Assembly (NCBI RefSeq): GCF_004364325.1
Contig: NZ_SOCP01000004.1
Location: 682,001-746,000 of the forward strand
From: Actinophytocola oryzae
GTDB lineage: Bacteria > Actinomycetota > Actinomycetes > Mycobacteriales > Pseudonocardiaceae
Length of the DNA: 64,000 nucleotides
Direction of reading: 5' to 3'
The position numbers and the translations under genes were made by a program. Under the pieces are notes generated by a model. That model ran no database searches and had not been told where the DNA came from. It saw nothing but the letters and a program-made list of their open reading frames with translations. Shown here in pieces: positions 40,501 through 46,643 of this stretch; position 1 is the stretch's first letter, and every line of letters starts with the position of its first letter.

Positions 40501-40872
40501 GTCACCGCCCGCGAGGTCGGCGGGACGCTGGCCGCCGTCCTCGAGTGCCTCCCAGGTCACCTCCAGCAGCTTGCGCTGCTGCGGGTCCATGTATCCGGCC
40601 TCGCGGGGGCTGATGCCGAAGAAGGTCGGTTCGAACTCGTCGAAGCCGTCGATGTAGCCGCCTCTGCCGCCGACCAGCCTGCCCGCCTTGGCCTTGTCCC
40701 GGCTGCCCAGGGTGGTGACGTCGTACCGGTCGGCCGGAGTCGGCTCGATGCAGTCCTTGCCGTCGACCAGGTTCTGCCAGAACTTCCGGTGGTCCGACGC
40801 CCCTCCCGGTAGGCGACAACCGATGCCGATGATGGCGAACTTGTCTGGCTTGGCCGTGGATGAACCCGTCAA
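31564..40872 (-). CDS. Hybrid iterative PKS-NRPS, tetramate macrolactam synthase
   Basis: A 3102-residue megasynthase, the length usual for PTM synthases (IkaA, FtdB, HSAF PKS-NRPS). Domains in order: KS about 10-430 (DSACSSSLVAVH near 182), AT about 545-860 (GHSTGE near 632), DH about 900-1190 (HRIQGNVLFP near 930), KR about 1430-1620 (TGAFGALG), ACP (GLDSLLAM near 1750), condensation about 1830-2260 (HHIISDA near 1946), adenylation about 2290-2700 (YTSGSTGRPKA near 2424, YRTGDLAR), thiolation (GGSSIKL near 2822) and thioesterase (GYSLGG near 2941). The one PKS module would act iteratively to make two polyene chains that are joined to the two amines of ornithine. The ornithine preference is known for the family, not read here. 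Confidence 0.95.
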   Translation of the reverse strand: MTGSSTAKPDKFAIIGIGCRLPGGASDHRKFWQNLVDGKDCIEPTPADRYDVTTLGSRDKAKAGRLVGGRGGYIDGFDEFEPTFFGISPREAGYMDPQQRKLLEVTWEALEDGGQRPADLAGGDVGVFVGAFTLDYKIVQFADLGFETLAAHTATGTMMTMVSNRISHCFDFRGPSVSLDSACSSSLVAVHLACQSLRSGETDLALAGGTLLHMTPQYTIAETKGGFLSPEGRSRTFDAAANGYVRAEGVAMVAIKRLADALRDDDPIHAVIIGSGVNQDGRTDGITVPSAEAQVSLIRKVCGEAGISPGDLQYVEAHGTSTPVGDPIEANALGRALAIGRAKDAGCYVGSVKTNIGHTESAAGIAGLIKTALALEHRLIPAHINLERVNPDIDLESMPFDIPTEATAWPAHEGPARAGVNSFGFGGTNAHVLLEEPPGRVTERPAAQERPGYAVLPLSTRDPAGLPELAEGLRRELAREGVSLADLGHTLAHRRQHLESRLSVVYSTRESLDDALAAVERGEPHPRVLQDRVLDVPQRRVVWVFTGMGPQWWAMGRQLYETEPVYRDVIDRCDREMRRIADFSLIDELNADEADSAMAQTWLAQTANFALQIGLAALWRANGVTPDAIVGHSTGEVAAFYEAGVYSLADAVRVTVHRSRLQQRLVGTGTMLAVSLGEEEATRLVRPFGDRVSLAAVNSPTSTTLAGDEDALAEIASELRTKQVFNRLLSVQVPYHSAHMDRIKDELLSSLDGLAPRRAEVPLYLTGRDGVAHGTELGAEYWWDNVRDHVRFNAAVDRLVDDGFRLFLEIGPHPVLAHSIREILEGHGVTGHVVPSIRRQEDETERFALSVAALHNLGVEVDWQALQPTGRPVPLPRYPWRRDRYWVEPKPVEQIRLGRRDHPLLGRRMASAEPTWEARLDVEAMPYLEDHRIQGNVLFPAAGYLEMATQAVLAMTGGTGATLAEIRLRKALFLSDTETRAVRLGFSSEDAAFTIATATDETQDRVVHASGVVRVGQHRPVGTGLDMTRVRARAEQYLDGPACYTALAELGYHYGPAFQGIQEVWIGRDEALARIAPTEAVEADAEGHHFHPVLLDASFQTLLTPLLLAGRDDGDTGIRLPMSIDEMRVDRVGNQPLWVHAAITGRGTDELVGDITVYADDGTPLGRVTGFRATDVEKAATTVGTGTIDNWLAELTWTERPPLEEQDPGGNWLVLADSGGLAERFATLVADRGGSCHLVRPGHRYRFGRHESTVTPGSAEDLERLLADLEDQDGAGFDAVVHLWNLDLPPLADLTRDEIDRHTSLGGYSLVTLAQTMLARRLGGRLHVVTRGTQAVEPGAPVEPLGARAWGIGRVLWYQELATQHGKLVDLDPTAPAGPASLLAEAEALLRELSSTDEDEIALRGTRRLTSRLLPVTDLTRPLPPRLRPDGSYLVTGAFGALGRVLCRTLVARGARRLILVGRTRLPERAGWGTLDPDSPAGRAVAFVRELESRGAQPILAPLDITDEDQLVDWLADYRRGQAPPIRGVFHLAGQVRDTPVPDMDRQAFDAAHDPKVVGGWLLHRHLRDEPLEHFVLFASIASLLTTAGQTNYAAGNAFLDALAHHRRASGLPALSIDWGPWATGMIEELGLIGHYRDSRGMSSLSPDAGMAVLERVIGQDRAQLLVATVDDWPVFLSWYPSPPPLVAELATSTRAAEPADCGFLEVFREADADKRRTLVVEQFTALVSSVLRVPVEQVEPAGNLTSVGLDSLLAMELRAKVNTVLGVTLPLVALLSGTSVDELVEQLHAGLLDLVSADDAAESSSVTVYTDRSRFPLTQNQKALWFLKQLNPDGFAYNIGGAVEMHVELDPELMFEAVRAMVARHPSLRTNFVLEEGQASQRVADEAVVDVGMVDVQDRSWDEIYRMIIEEYRKPYDLETDPLLRFRLFKRGPDRWVMMKAVHHIISDAVSTFTFIEELLAVYEGLRRGERVELPEPAAYYLDFLNWQNRFLASPDAGRMLEYWRGHLPAEVPSLNLLTDKPRPVVQTHNGASEFFVLDRALSARVRALAREHNVTVFMVLLAAYYVMLHRYSGQDDIIVGSPVTGRTRKEFDSVYGYLVNPLPLRADLSGEPTIAELIAQVQTTVLNGLDNQEYPFVLMVEKLGLRHDPSRSAVFQAMFILLAHKVATEKYGYRLEYIELPEEEGQFDLTLSAYEDEADQRFHCVFKYNTDLFLADTVRRMSTHYVNLLTELTERPGTDPIDRLGMLAPAERDVVLGEWSGAARRIPAEATVPAMVSRVAERTPDAVAVSAPGTDDTTRQLTYGEVDRRSTELARRLHRLGVRDGAVVALCLDKSPELVVTLLAVLKAGGAYLPLDPEYPADRLSYMVEVAGARLVVVDEAEHERLSGLAERVLTVADLDIGNVSGVELAPVRMDQTAYVIYTSGSTGRPKAVRVTHRNLASVQAGWREEYRLDTDVRVHLQMASPAFDVFTGDLVRALCSGATLVLADHELLFDTARLYTTMVTERVDCAEFVPAIVRGLMSYCERHDRRLDFMRLMIVGSDTWKVAEYQRLRALCGPDTRVVNSYGVSEATIDTTYFEGPVDELEPSRTVPIGRPFPNSAVYLLDERGEPVPAGIPGELWVGGTGVSEGYVGSQEQTAKRFVTRDLDGEPMRLYRTGDLARWTAAGELELLGRADSQVKVRGHRVEIGEIETRLAGWPGLAQAVVAMRPDGRGEDVLCAYYVPQPGTELNRRELRAHLAGYLPTFMIPSYFVEMPGLPLTPNGKVDVAALPAPRAEADEQEYEAPVTFYEVRMVERWKALLGLDQVGLRHDFFEVGGSSIKLIELIYALQAEFSVAIPVSQLFKITTLHGMARAVELMVNGRIGSAEPYLTFNAGQGDPVFCFPPAGGHGLVYRTFATHLREHEFVSFNYLAGEDKPARFADLVESAYPQGPCTVLGYSLGGNIAFEVAKELERRGRTVSHVVIIDSHRIPEAIDLGAEYDEYFALFEQELGEHLRRHTGSETVVQDTLDQAREYIHYCARTPNLGTVTAPVTLVSDRDKVDTYDAGEHGSWHGSSATGTRVVRGHGTHAEMLDKDHAEANAAVVREIMAAKEATNAP

Positions 40873-40968
40873 GTGAGATCCTTCGTCGTGACGCCGCCTC
40901 GAAGCAGAACCAGGACGGCGTGGAGCCGGTCAGGTGGTGCGGACGGTGGTTGGACCCCACCAGTTCGG

Positions 40969-41928
40969 TCAGCCGGGCCTGGCTGGGTCCGATGACGAGG
41001 CGGGTGTGCGCCGCCGCCAGGGGTGGGTGAAGGTGGTCACGAGTGCGCCCGTGGGCGGGAACGACGTCGGGTCGCTGAGCCCGACGGCGACCGGCTCGCG
41101 GCCCGGGTACCAGGTGAAGCTGCCGAAGAGCTTGTCCCAGAAGGCAAGGTCGGAGCCGTAGTGGCCTGCCTCGGCGAGGTCGGTGCTGTGGTGCAGGCGG
41201 TGCTGCTCGGGACTCACCAGCAGGTAGTTCAGCCAACCGATGCGGACGTCGATGTTGGCGTGGATGAAGTACCCCTGCGCCGCGACGAACAGCCCGACCA
41301 CGAGGACCGACGGGGCGGAGAACCCGGCGACGGCCAGCGCGAGCTGCACGACACCCTGGGAGATGACGATGTCGAAGACGTGGTTGACACCGTTGTTGCC
41401 GACGTTCACCTTCTCGGGCACGTGGTGCACGCCGTGGAACCGCCAGAGCCACGGGTTGGTGTGGCCGAGCCGGTGCATCAGGTAGCTGCCGAGCGAGCCG
41501 ACCAGCAGGGCGGCGGGGATCTCCGCCTGCGGCGGCAGTGCCGGGTCGAGCGGCGAGACCACGACGACGATCATCGTGACCAGCGTCTGCGCGATCGCCG
41601 CGCTGACCATGGTCAGTACGAAGTAGACGCCGTACCAGCCCCACTCCCGGCGGTCGGGGCGCCAGGCGGGCTGGTAGGGGATCAGGCGCTCGAGCACGGC
41701 CAGGTAGCTGATGGCGCCGACCAGGAACAGCGGGCTGACCACGGCCGGATCCCAGTCCAGCCGCAGCGCCGCCGTGGCCACGACGAGCACGGCGGCCAGC
41801 AGTACCGGGTACGCGACCCGCCGCAGGACCGGGTACGCGCCGGTGTTCGGGCGATCACTCATCTCGCACACCGCGGTCGCGAGGCCAATGAGCTGCCGGG
41901 GCGCCGGGGAGCGCTTCCAGCCGGACAT
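40969..41928 (-). CDS. Sterol-desaturase/fatty-acid-hydroxylase-like PTM enzyme
   Basis: About 319 residues (297 if the ATG at 41862 is used) with four to five membrane helices and three His boxes: HRLGH near 150, HGVHH near 164 and HRLHHS near 245, which bind a di-iron site. PTM clusters begin with such a gene (FtdA, SD of HSAF), which hydroxylates the ornithine-derived part of the ring. It lies 96 bases upstream of the PKS-NRPS on the same strand, matching the order SD, PKS-NRPS, OX, OX. The start is unsure: the ATG at 41928 has no good ribosome-binding site, and an ATG at 41862 is equally possible. Confidence 0.9.
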   Translation of the reverse strand: MSGWKRSPAPRQLIGLATAVCEMSDRPNTGAYPVLRRVAYPVLLAAVLVVATAALRLDWDPAVVSPLFLVGAISYLAVLERLIPYQPAWRPDRREWGWYGVYFVLTMVSAAIAQTLVTMIVVVVSPLDPALPPQAEIPAALLVGSLGSYLMHRLGHTNPWLWRFHGVHHVPEKVNVGNNGVNHVFDIVISQGVVQLALAVAGFSAPSVLVVGLFVAAQGYFIHANIDVRIGWLNYLLVSPEQHRLHHSTDLAEAGHYGSDLAFWDKLFGSFTWYPGREPVAVGLSDPTSFPPTGALVTTFTHPWRRRTPASSSDPARPG

Positions 41929-42212
41929 TCCGAGTGACTTTCACACCTTGGTAATTACCTACCCGAGCGAAACCGTGAAAGACCTCGACACCCAGTTCAC
42001 CTGAACGAAGGTCGACTTCGTAATCGTGGGTGAGAGAACTCGGATTATCCAGCCTGACGGGTCACCCTCGCCCGGGTGAGACGCAGCACTTCTCTTGCTG
42101 TGTGTGACAGTCATTCCGGGGCGGTCGCCGTTGATTTCACGGGCCCACGGATGGGGTATTGCGAAGTGTACCCACAGGTGGTTTGATCCAAACTCGACTG
42201 GTCTGCCCGTGG

Positions 42213-43046
42213 TTATTCCGAATCTGCTGAACAGGGAATTGTTTCGGTCTGATGTCCGACGGGCCGACGCCACGCGGTGACGGCGACGGGGTCGCCGGTG
42301 GCGATGTGGCCGGGTGCCAGGACGGTGGCCTTGAGGCCGAAGCTGACACCGTCGGGCTCGCGGCGGTAGCCGGCGAGGGTGCGCAGCGGTTCGGGGCCAC
42401 GACCCTGTCCGGTGGTCTGGTCGGTCATGGTCACCGCGCAGCGGATGGCCCGTTCGCCGAAGCCGATGCCGGTGGTGCCGATCGTCATGCGGTGCACGCG
42501 GTCCTCGGTGTGCGGGTCGGGCCAGCCGGTGACGACGATGTTGGGGCGGAACCGGCTCATGGGCACCGCGGTGGCGCCGCGCTCCCGGATGCGGGTGTTG
42601 AGGGAGTCCAGGGAGGACTCGGAGGTGACCAGCAGCGCGGTGAGGTCGGGTTGGCGGGCACGCACGGCCCTGGCGGGCTCCCGGACGAGCCGGGCGGATC
42701 TGCCGAGTACGTCACCGAGCCACTCCGCGACGGCGTCACCCTGGTCGATGCCCGCACCGGGCCACTTCTCGACGTCGACCGCGACGGATCGGGTGGCGTC
42801 GGTGACGACCTCGACGGTCAGGTCCTCCGTGCCGGGAGCGCCGAGGACGAGCGCGGCCCCGACACGCCGGGCCCGGATCGTCGCCATCCTCGGCACCGCT
42901 CCCTGCCACACCATCGACCCGTCCGGCCCGACGACGGAGAACAGCCGATCGTCCGGCAACCCGGTCATGCCGACCTCGGCCCGATCCATCGCGACCCCGG
43001 CGCAACCCTTGACCGGATAGCACGTCAACGCGGAGACGACCGCCAC
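42213..43046 (-). CDS. MOSC-domain protein
   Basis: About 277 residues. An N-terminal MOSC-associated beta-barrel (LTCYPVKGCAG near residue 6) precedes the MOSC domain (MSRFRPNIVVTGW near 175 and FGERAIRCAVTMTDQTTGQG near 205). The Cys in IRCAVT is the expected molybdenum-ligand-like residue of mARC/YcbX proteins. These reduce N-hydroxylated bases using molybdenum cofactor and a redox partner. A GTG start at 43046 is chosen because the fold begins there. It separates the PTM and second loci and probably belongs to neither. Confidence 0.82.
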   Translation of the reverse strand: MAVVSALTCYPVKGCAGVAMDRAEVGMTGLPDDRLFSVVGPDGSMVWQGAVPRMATIRARRVGAALVLGAPGTEDLTVEVVTDATRSVAVDVEKWPGAGIDQGDAVAEWLGDVLGRSARLVREPARAVRARQPDLTALLVTSESSLDSLNTRIRERGATAVPMSRFRPNIVVTGWPDPHTEDRVHRMTIGTTGIGFGERAIRCAVTMTDQTTGQGRGPEPLRTLAGYRREPDGVSFGLKATVLAPGHIATGDPVAVTAWRRPVGHQTETIPCSADSE

Positions 43047-43083
43047 CCGTCCAAAATACCCGCCGTGGCAACGTTTTCGGCCG

Positions 43084-44454
43084 CTACCGCGAAGGGACGC
43101 TGTCCACCGGCTCCGGCGCGGCGCTGTCGGGCACCGCGGGCTTCGGCTCGCGCCTGCCGAGGTCCCGCAACGGGGTGCGGTGGGTCTCGCGGGCCGTGAA
43201 GGCCGCCGCACTGGCGACCAGGGCCGTCGTGATGGTCAGCCAGGCCGCCGGGGCCCAGCTGCCGCCGGACTCGGCCACCCAGTAGCCGACCAGGGCCGGG
43301 GCGAAGCCGGAGAGGACCAGCCCCACCTGGATACCGATGGCCATGCCGCTGAACCGGACCCGCACGCCGAACATCTCCGCGAAGAACGCCGGGTACGTCG
43401 CGTTCGCCGCGCTGTAGAACACCGACAGGGAAAGGAAGATCCCGAGGTAGACCATCGGGATGTCGGCCCGTGCCAGTGCGTCGAAGTACAGCAGACACGT
43501 CAGCGCCACGCCGAGGTTGCCCGCGATGAACACCGGCCTGCGGCCGACCCGGTCCGACAGGCGCGCGAACAGCGGCTGGAACACGAGACCGGCGGCGTAG
43601 CCGAAGATCACCACCCACAGCATCGTGTCCGTGCCGATGCCCACGGTGCGGGTCGCGTACGACAGGCCCCACACGGGGATCGTGCTCGACGCCACCACCC
43701 ACAGCGCGCACAGCGCGACCCGGACCACGTCGCCGCGGTGGGTGCTCAGCAACTCGGCCACGGGGATGCGGGGCTTGCGCACCGGCTCGGTCGTGGCCTC
43801 GGTGAACACCTCCGGCTCGACCAGCGTGCGCCGGATGGCGAACGCGACGACCGCGATCAGCAGGCTTGACCAGAACGGGATCCGCCAGCCCCAGGTCATC
43901 AGCGCGTCCTCCGGCATGTTCGAGATCGGGATGAACACCAGGCTCGCCAGGATGAAACCGGCCAGGATCCCGTTGACCGTCCAGGAGGTGAAGAACGCCC
44001 GCCTGCCCGGTGGTGCGTGTTCCAGCGTCAGCGCCGTCGCGCCCGCGGCCTCGCCGCCGACCGAGATGCCCTGCAGGAACCGGCATGCCACCAGCAGCCA
44101 CGGCGCCAGGTTGCCCACCGCCGCGTAGGTCGGCAGACAGCCGATGACGAACGTCGCCGCACCCATCAGGAGCAGGCTGCCCACCAGGGCACGCCTGCGG
44201 CCGAAGCGGTCGCCGACGTGGCCGAGCAGCACGGCGCCGAGCGGACGTGCCACGTACGCGAGGCCGAACGTGGCGAGCGACAGCAGCACCGCGCCGTCCC
44301 CCGCCGCGGCGAAGAACACCCTGTCGAAGATGAGTGCCGCCGCGGAGGCGTAGATGTAGAGGTCGTAGTACTCGAGCGTCGCGCCGAGGAAGCTGGCCAA
44401 CGCCGCGCGGGTGCCCTGGTTCCGCTTGCGCACGGGGGCGGGAGTCGTTGTCAT
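43084..44454 (-). CDS. MFS transporter, metabolite:H+ symporter type
   Basis: A 456-residue 12-helix transporter of the MHS family (ProP/ShiA/KgtP-like). The signature between helices 2 and 3 is GHVGDRFGRRRAL near residue 75, and FLQGISVGGEAAGA near 125 is typical of this family. MHS proteins usually import organic acids, shikimate, citrate or osmolytes with protons, which differs from the export pump at 57342. It is the last gene of the long operon, 16 bases after the SRPBCC gene, so it may import a precursor for the pathway. Confidence 0.88.
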   Translation of the reverse strand: MTTTPAPVRKRNQGTRAALASFLGATLEYYDLYIYASAAALIFDRVFFAAAGDGAVLLSLATFGLAYVARPLGAVLLGHVGDRFGRRRALVGSLLLMGAATFVIGCLPTYAAVGNLAPWLLVACRFLQGISVGGEAAGATALTLEHAPPGRRAFFTSWTVNGILAGFILASLVFIPISNMPEDALMTWGWRIPFWSSLLIAVVAFAIRRTLVEPEVFTEATTEPVRKPRIPVAELLSTHRGDVVRVALCALWVVASSTIPVWGLSYATRTVGIGTDTMLWVVIFGYAAGLVFQPLFARLSDRVGRRPVFIAGNLGVALTCLLYFDALARADIPMVYLGIFLSLSVFYSAANATYPAFFAEMFGVRVRFSGMAIGIQVGLVLSGFAPALVGYWVAESGGSWAPAAWLTITTALVASAAAFTARETHRTPLRDLGRREPKPAVPDSAAPEPVDSVPSR

Positions 44455-44470
44455 CGCAGGGCCTTTCGTG

Positions 44471-44920
44471 TCAGGAACGTCCACTGAGGACCGGGTCGGC
44501 GAGCACCGCCGCGCCCGCGAGTACGCGGACCGGGCCCGCGACGGACAGGGCCGCACGCGACAGCGCCCTGGCCACCATCGGCTCGATGGCGCCCGCCAGG
44601 TGCGGCACGCTCGTCCGGACGGAGAGGCGGTACGCCACGGTGCTGCCCTCGCCGTCCGGTTCGACCGCCCACTCGCCTGACAGCGCGACGAAGTCGCCGT
44701 CGACCTGGTTGAACTCGCCGCGCAGCCCGTCGTGGTGGTCGCGCTGGGTCCAGCGCACCGGGTGGCCCCGGAAGCTCAGCACCCAGCTGCTGGTGTCGCC
44801 GTCGCGCGACACGGACAGCACGTCCGGCGCGTGTGCGGGCACGTCCTCGACGCGACACAGCGCCGCGTGCACCCGCGCCGCGTCCCGGGAGGAGGCGAGG
44901 CGGATCTCGTACTGGCTCAT
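44471..44920 (-). CDS. SRPBCC-fold (polyketide-cyclase-like) protein
   Basis: A 149-residue protein of the START/Bet v1-like SRPBCC class. Segments VHAALCRVEDVPAHAPDVLSV near residue 17 and VRWTQRDHHDGLRGEF near 55, followed by GEWAVEPDGEGSTVAYRL, match the typical coenzyme Q-binding/cyclase-like pattern. It may close a ring or carry a hydrophobic intermediate; no catalytic residues can be named. Its ATG overlaps the stop of the aldehyde dehydrogenase (ATGA), and 16 bases separate it from the transporter. Confidence 0.8.
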   Translation of the reverse strand: MSQYEIRLASSRDAARVHAALCRVEDVPAHAPDVLSVSRDGDTSSWVLSFRGHPVRWTQRDHHDGLRGEFNQVDGDFVALSGEWAVEPDGEGSTVAYRLSVRTSVPHLAGAIEPMVARALSRAALSVAGPVRVLAGAAVLADPVLSGRS

Positions 44921-46482
44921 GACACACCTCCGGGCGACACGGCGTGCACGCCCTGGATCCGGGTCGTGCGCAGCATCAGGAAGTTGGCCTCGCCGAACGC
45001 GCCGCCGGTCAGCCCGGTGCCGCCGTGGGTCGGCAGGTACGGGCGGAACGCCGAGTGCGAGTCGTTGACGTTGAGCACACCGCAGCCGGTTACCTCCTCG
45101 ACGACCCGGTCCACGACCCGCTGTGTGCCGGTCCAGAACGAGTTCCGCAGCCCGTAACGGTTTCCGGCGACGAACGCGAGGACCTCGTCGAGCATGTCCG
45201 CGCCACGCGTGGGCACGACGACCGGCAGCAGCGGCGAGAACGTCTCGTCCCGCACGGCGTTCACCGTCGCGGCCCGTGCGAGACCGTCGATCCGCAGCAC
45301 GGTCGGCTCGACGAACAACCCCGTGTCCGAGGGCTTCCCGTCCACCTCGAGGCGGCGTGCGCCGTGGACCACGGTGGCGCCCCTGTCGACGGCGTCGGTG
45401 ATGTCGGCGAAGAACTGGCCGGCACCCAGCACCGGGGTGAGGACGACCCCCGGCTCGTCGGGAAAGCCCGGCCGGGTGTCGGCGGCGAGGCAGGCGAGCC
45501 GGTCGATCAGCTCGTCCGCGATGTCCGGGTGCGCGATCACCTGGTTGGGCACGTTGCAGATCTGGCCGGACAGCCGGAAGTTCTCCGCGATCGAGGCGAC
45601 CGCGCCGTCGAGGTCGGCGTCGTGCCACACCACGAGGCAGTCGTTGCCCGCCAGCTCGAGGATCGGCTTCTTGCCCGCGGCGACGGCCTCCTGCTCGAAC
45701 GCCAGACCCTTGGCGCTGCCGCCGACGAAGACGATGTCGTCGACGTTGGGGTCGGCGAGCCAGTCGGCGGTCATCGGCGGCCCGCACACGACGTTGAGCG
45801 TGCCCGGTGGCGCACCGAGTTCGTCGAGCAGCGGCACGACGACCTCGCGCAGTGTGTACATGGTGGCGAGCGGCACGCCACGCGGCGCACGCACGACGAC
45901 CGTGTTGCCCGACAGCAGTGCTGTGATACCGAACAACGCGTTGGCGAGTGCGGCGTTCTGCGGCGGGTTGACGCACACCACGCCGTCCGGCACCCGGCGC
46001 ACGACCGACCGCGCCCGGCCCGTCTCGTGGACGAACTCCAGCTGGTCCGCACACCAGCCGAGCGTCTCCCGGCTGAAGTCGGTGTGCCGGTACTCCTCGA
46101 GCATCGGCCCGGCGATGTCGTGGGGGAGCCCCTCGGCCACGAGCAGCTCGGTGATGCGGTCGCGGTGCCGGGACAGACCCTCGCCGATCCGCACCCCGAG
46201 TTCGACGCGGTCCGCGACGGGCACCCGGGCCCACCCGGGGCGGGCCCGTGCCGCGGCCTCCACCGCGGCACGGCCCATCGCGGGGTCGGCGAGCGCGCAG
46301 GCTCCGGCCAGCGCACCACCGGCGGCTTCTGGCTCACGCGTGCCGAGGTCGAGGTCCCGCTTCAGCGCCAACGCGCCGAAGGTGTCCTCCAGTACTGCCC
46401 GCACGGAAATCGTGTGCACGTAGCGCCCGTCGGCAGGCTCCACATCCCGCCCGCCGATGTAGGCGGGAAACCGCGAGGTCAT
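44917..46482 (-). CDS. Aldehyde dehydrogenase
   Basis: About 521 residues. NAD-binding Rossmann region with FVGGSAKG near residue 240, catalytic Glu in LELAGND near 265, catalytic Cys in SGQICNVP near 299, and EETF-like RDETFSPLLPV near 393. It would oxidise an aldehyde to an acid. The ATG at 46482 starts the normal ALDH sequence. A further in-frame ATG at 46524 adds 14 residues beginning MSAACEANH, which belong to a truncated copy of the operon repeat, so the true start is open. It ends with an ATGA overlap to the SRPBCC gene. The substrate is unknown; an alicyclic or aromatic aldehyde is plausible in context. Confidence 0.88.
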   Translation of the reverse strand: MTSRFPAYIGGRDVEPADGRYVHTISVRAVLEDTFGALALKRDLDLGTREPEAAGGALAGACALADPAMGRAAVEAAARARPGWARVPVADRVELGVRIGEGLSRHRDRITELLVAEGLPHDIAGPMLEEYRHTDFSRETLGWCADQLEFVHETGRARSVVRRVPDGVVCVNPPQNAALANALFGITALLSGNTVVVRAPRGVPLATMYTLREVVVPLLDELGAPPGTLNVVCGPPMTADWLADPNVDDIVFVGGSAKGLAFEQEAVAAGKKPILELAGNDCLVVWHDADLDGAVASIAENFRLSGQICNVPNQVIAHPDIADELIDRLACLAADTRPGFPDEPGVVLTPVLGAGQFFADITDAVDRGATVVHGARRLEVDGKPSDTGLFVEPTVLRIDGLARAATVNAVRDETFSPLLPVVVPTRGADMLDEVLAFVAGNRYGLRNSFWTGTQRVVDRVVEEVTGCGVLNVNDSHSAFRPYLPTHGGTGLTGGAFGEANFLMLRTTRIQGVHAVSPGGVS

Positions 46483-46521
46483 GCCGCCTGAATATGGGTG
46501 ATTCGCTTCGCAAGCTGCGCT
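46480..46521 (-). repeat. Operon repeat, short copy with internal deletion
   Basis: A 42-base version of the 119-base repeat. It keeps the start (ATGAGCGCAGCTTGCGAAGC) and the last bases (GGCGGCATGA) but lacks the middle, as if deleted inside. It lies directly before the aldehyde dehydrogenase and joins in frame with it. Confidence 0.75.
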
Positions 46522-46643
46522 CATGCCGCCTCCTCGGCCGCTTCGTGGCCCCGGAACGCTCCGCAGGCTCCGCTACACCGGCGCCCTCCGCGGTCGAGGA
46601 GGTGGCCTGAGTATTGGTGATTCGCTTCGCAAGCTGCGCTCAT
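46521..46643 (-). CDS. 40-residue repeat-encoded ORF, copy 2
   Basis: The 40-residue peptide begins MSAACEANHQYSGHLLDRGG and ends AAEEAA. Its ATG overlaps the stop of cysN (ATGA) and its own stop overlaps the next ATG in the same way. The last codons contain GAGGAGG, which acts as a ribosome-binding site for the following start. The peptide has three Cys (C5, C23, C27). Two near-identical ORFs in phase within one operon suggest either a real small protein or a spacer that keeps translation coupled; I cannot decide which. Confidence 0.45.
   Translation of the reverse strand: MSAACEANHQYSGHLLDRGGRRCSGACGAFRGHEAAEEAA
46522..46640 (-). repeat. Operon repeat, full 119-base copy 2
   Basis: A 119-base unit between cysN and the short copy before the aldehyde dehydrogenase. 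By hand count it differs from copy 1 (48844-48962) at about 15 of 119 positions with no gaps. It contains a GCTT-GCG-AAGC inverted repeat close to its start. Because the copies are separated by two genes, recombination or insertion of a genome-wide repeat is likely. Confidence 0.8.
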
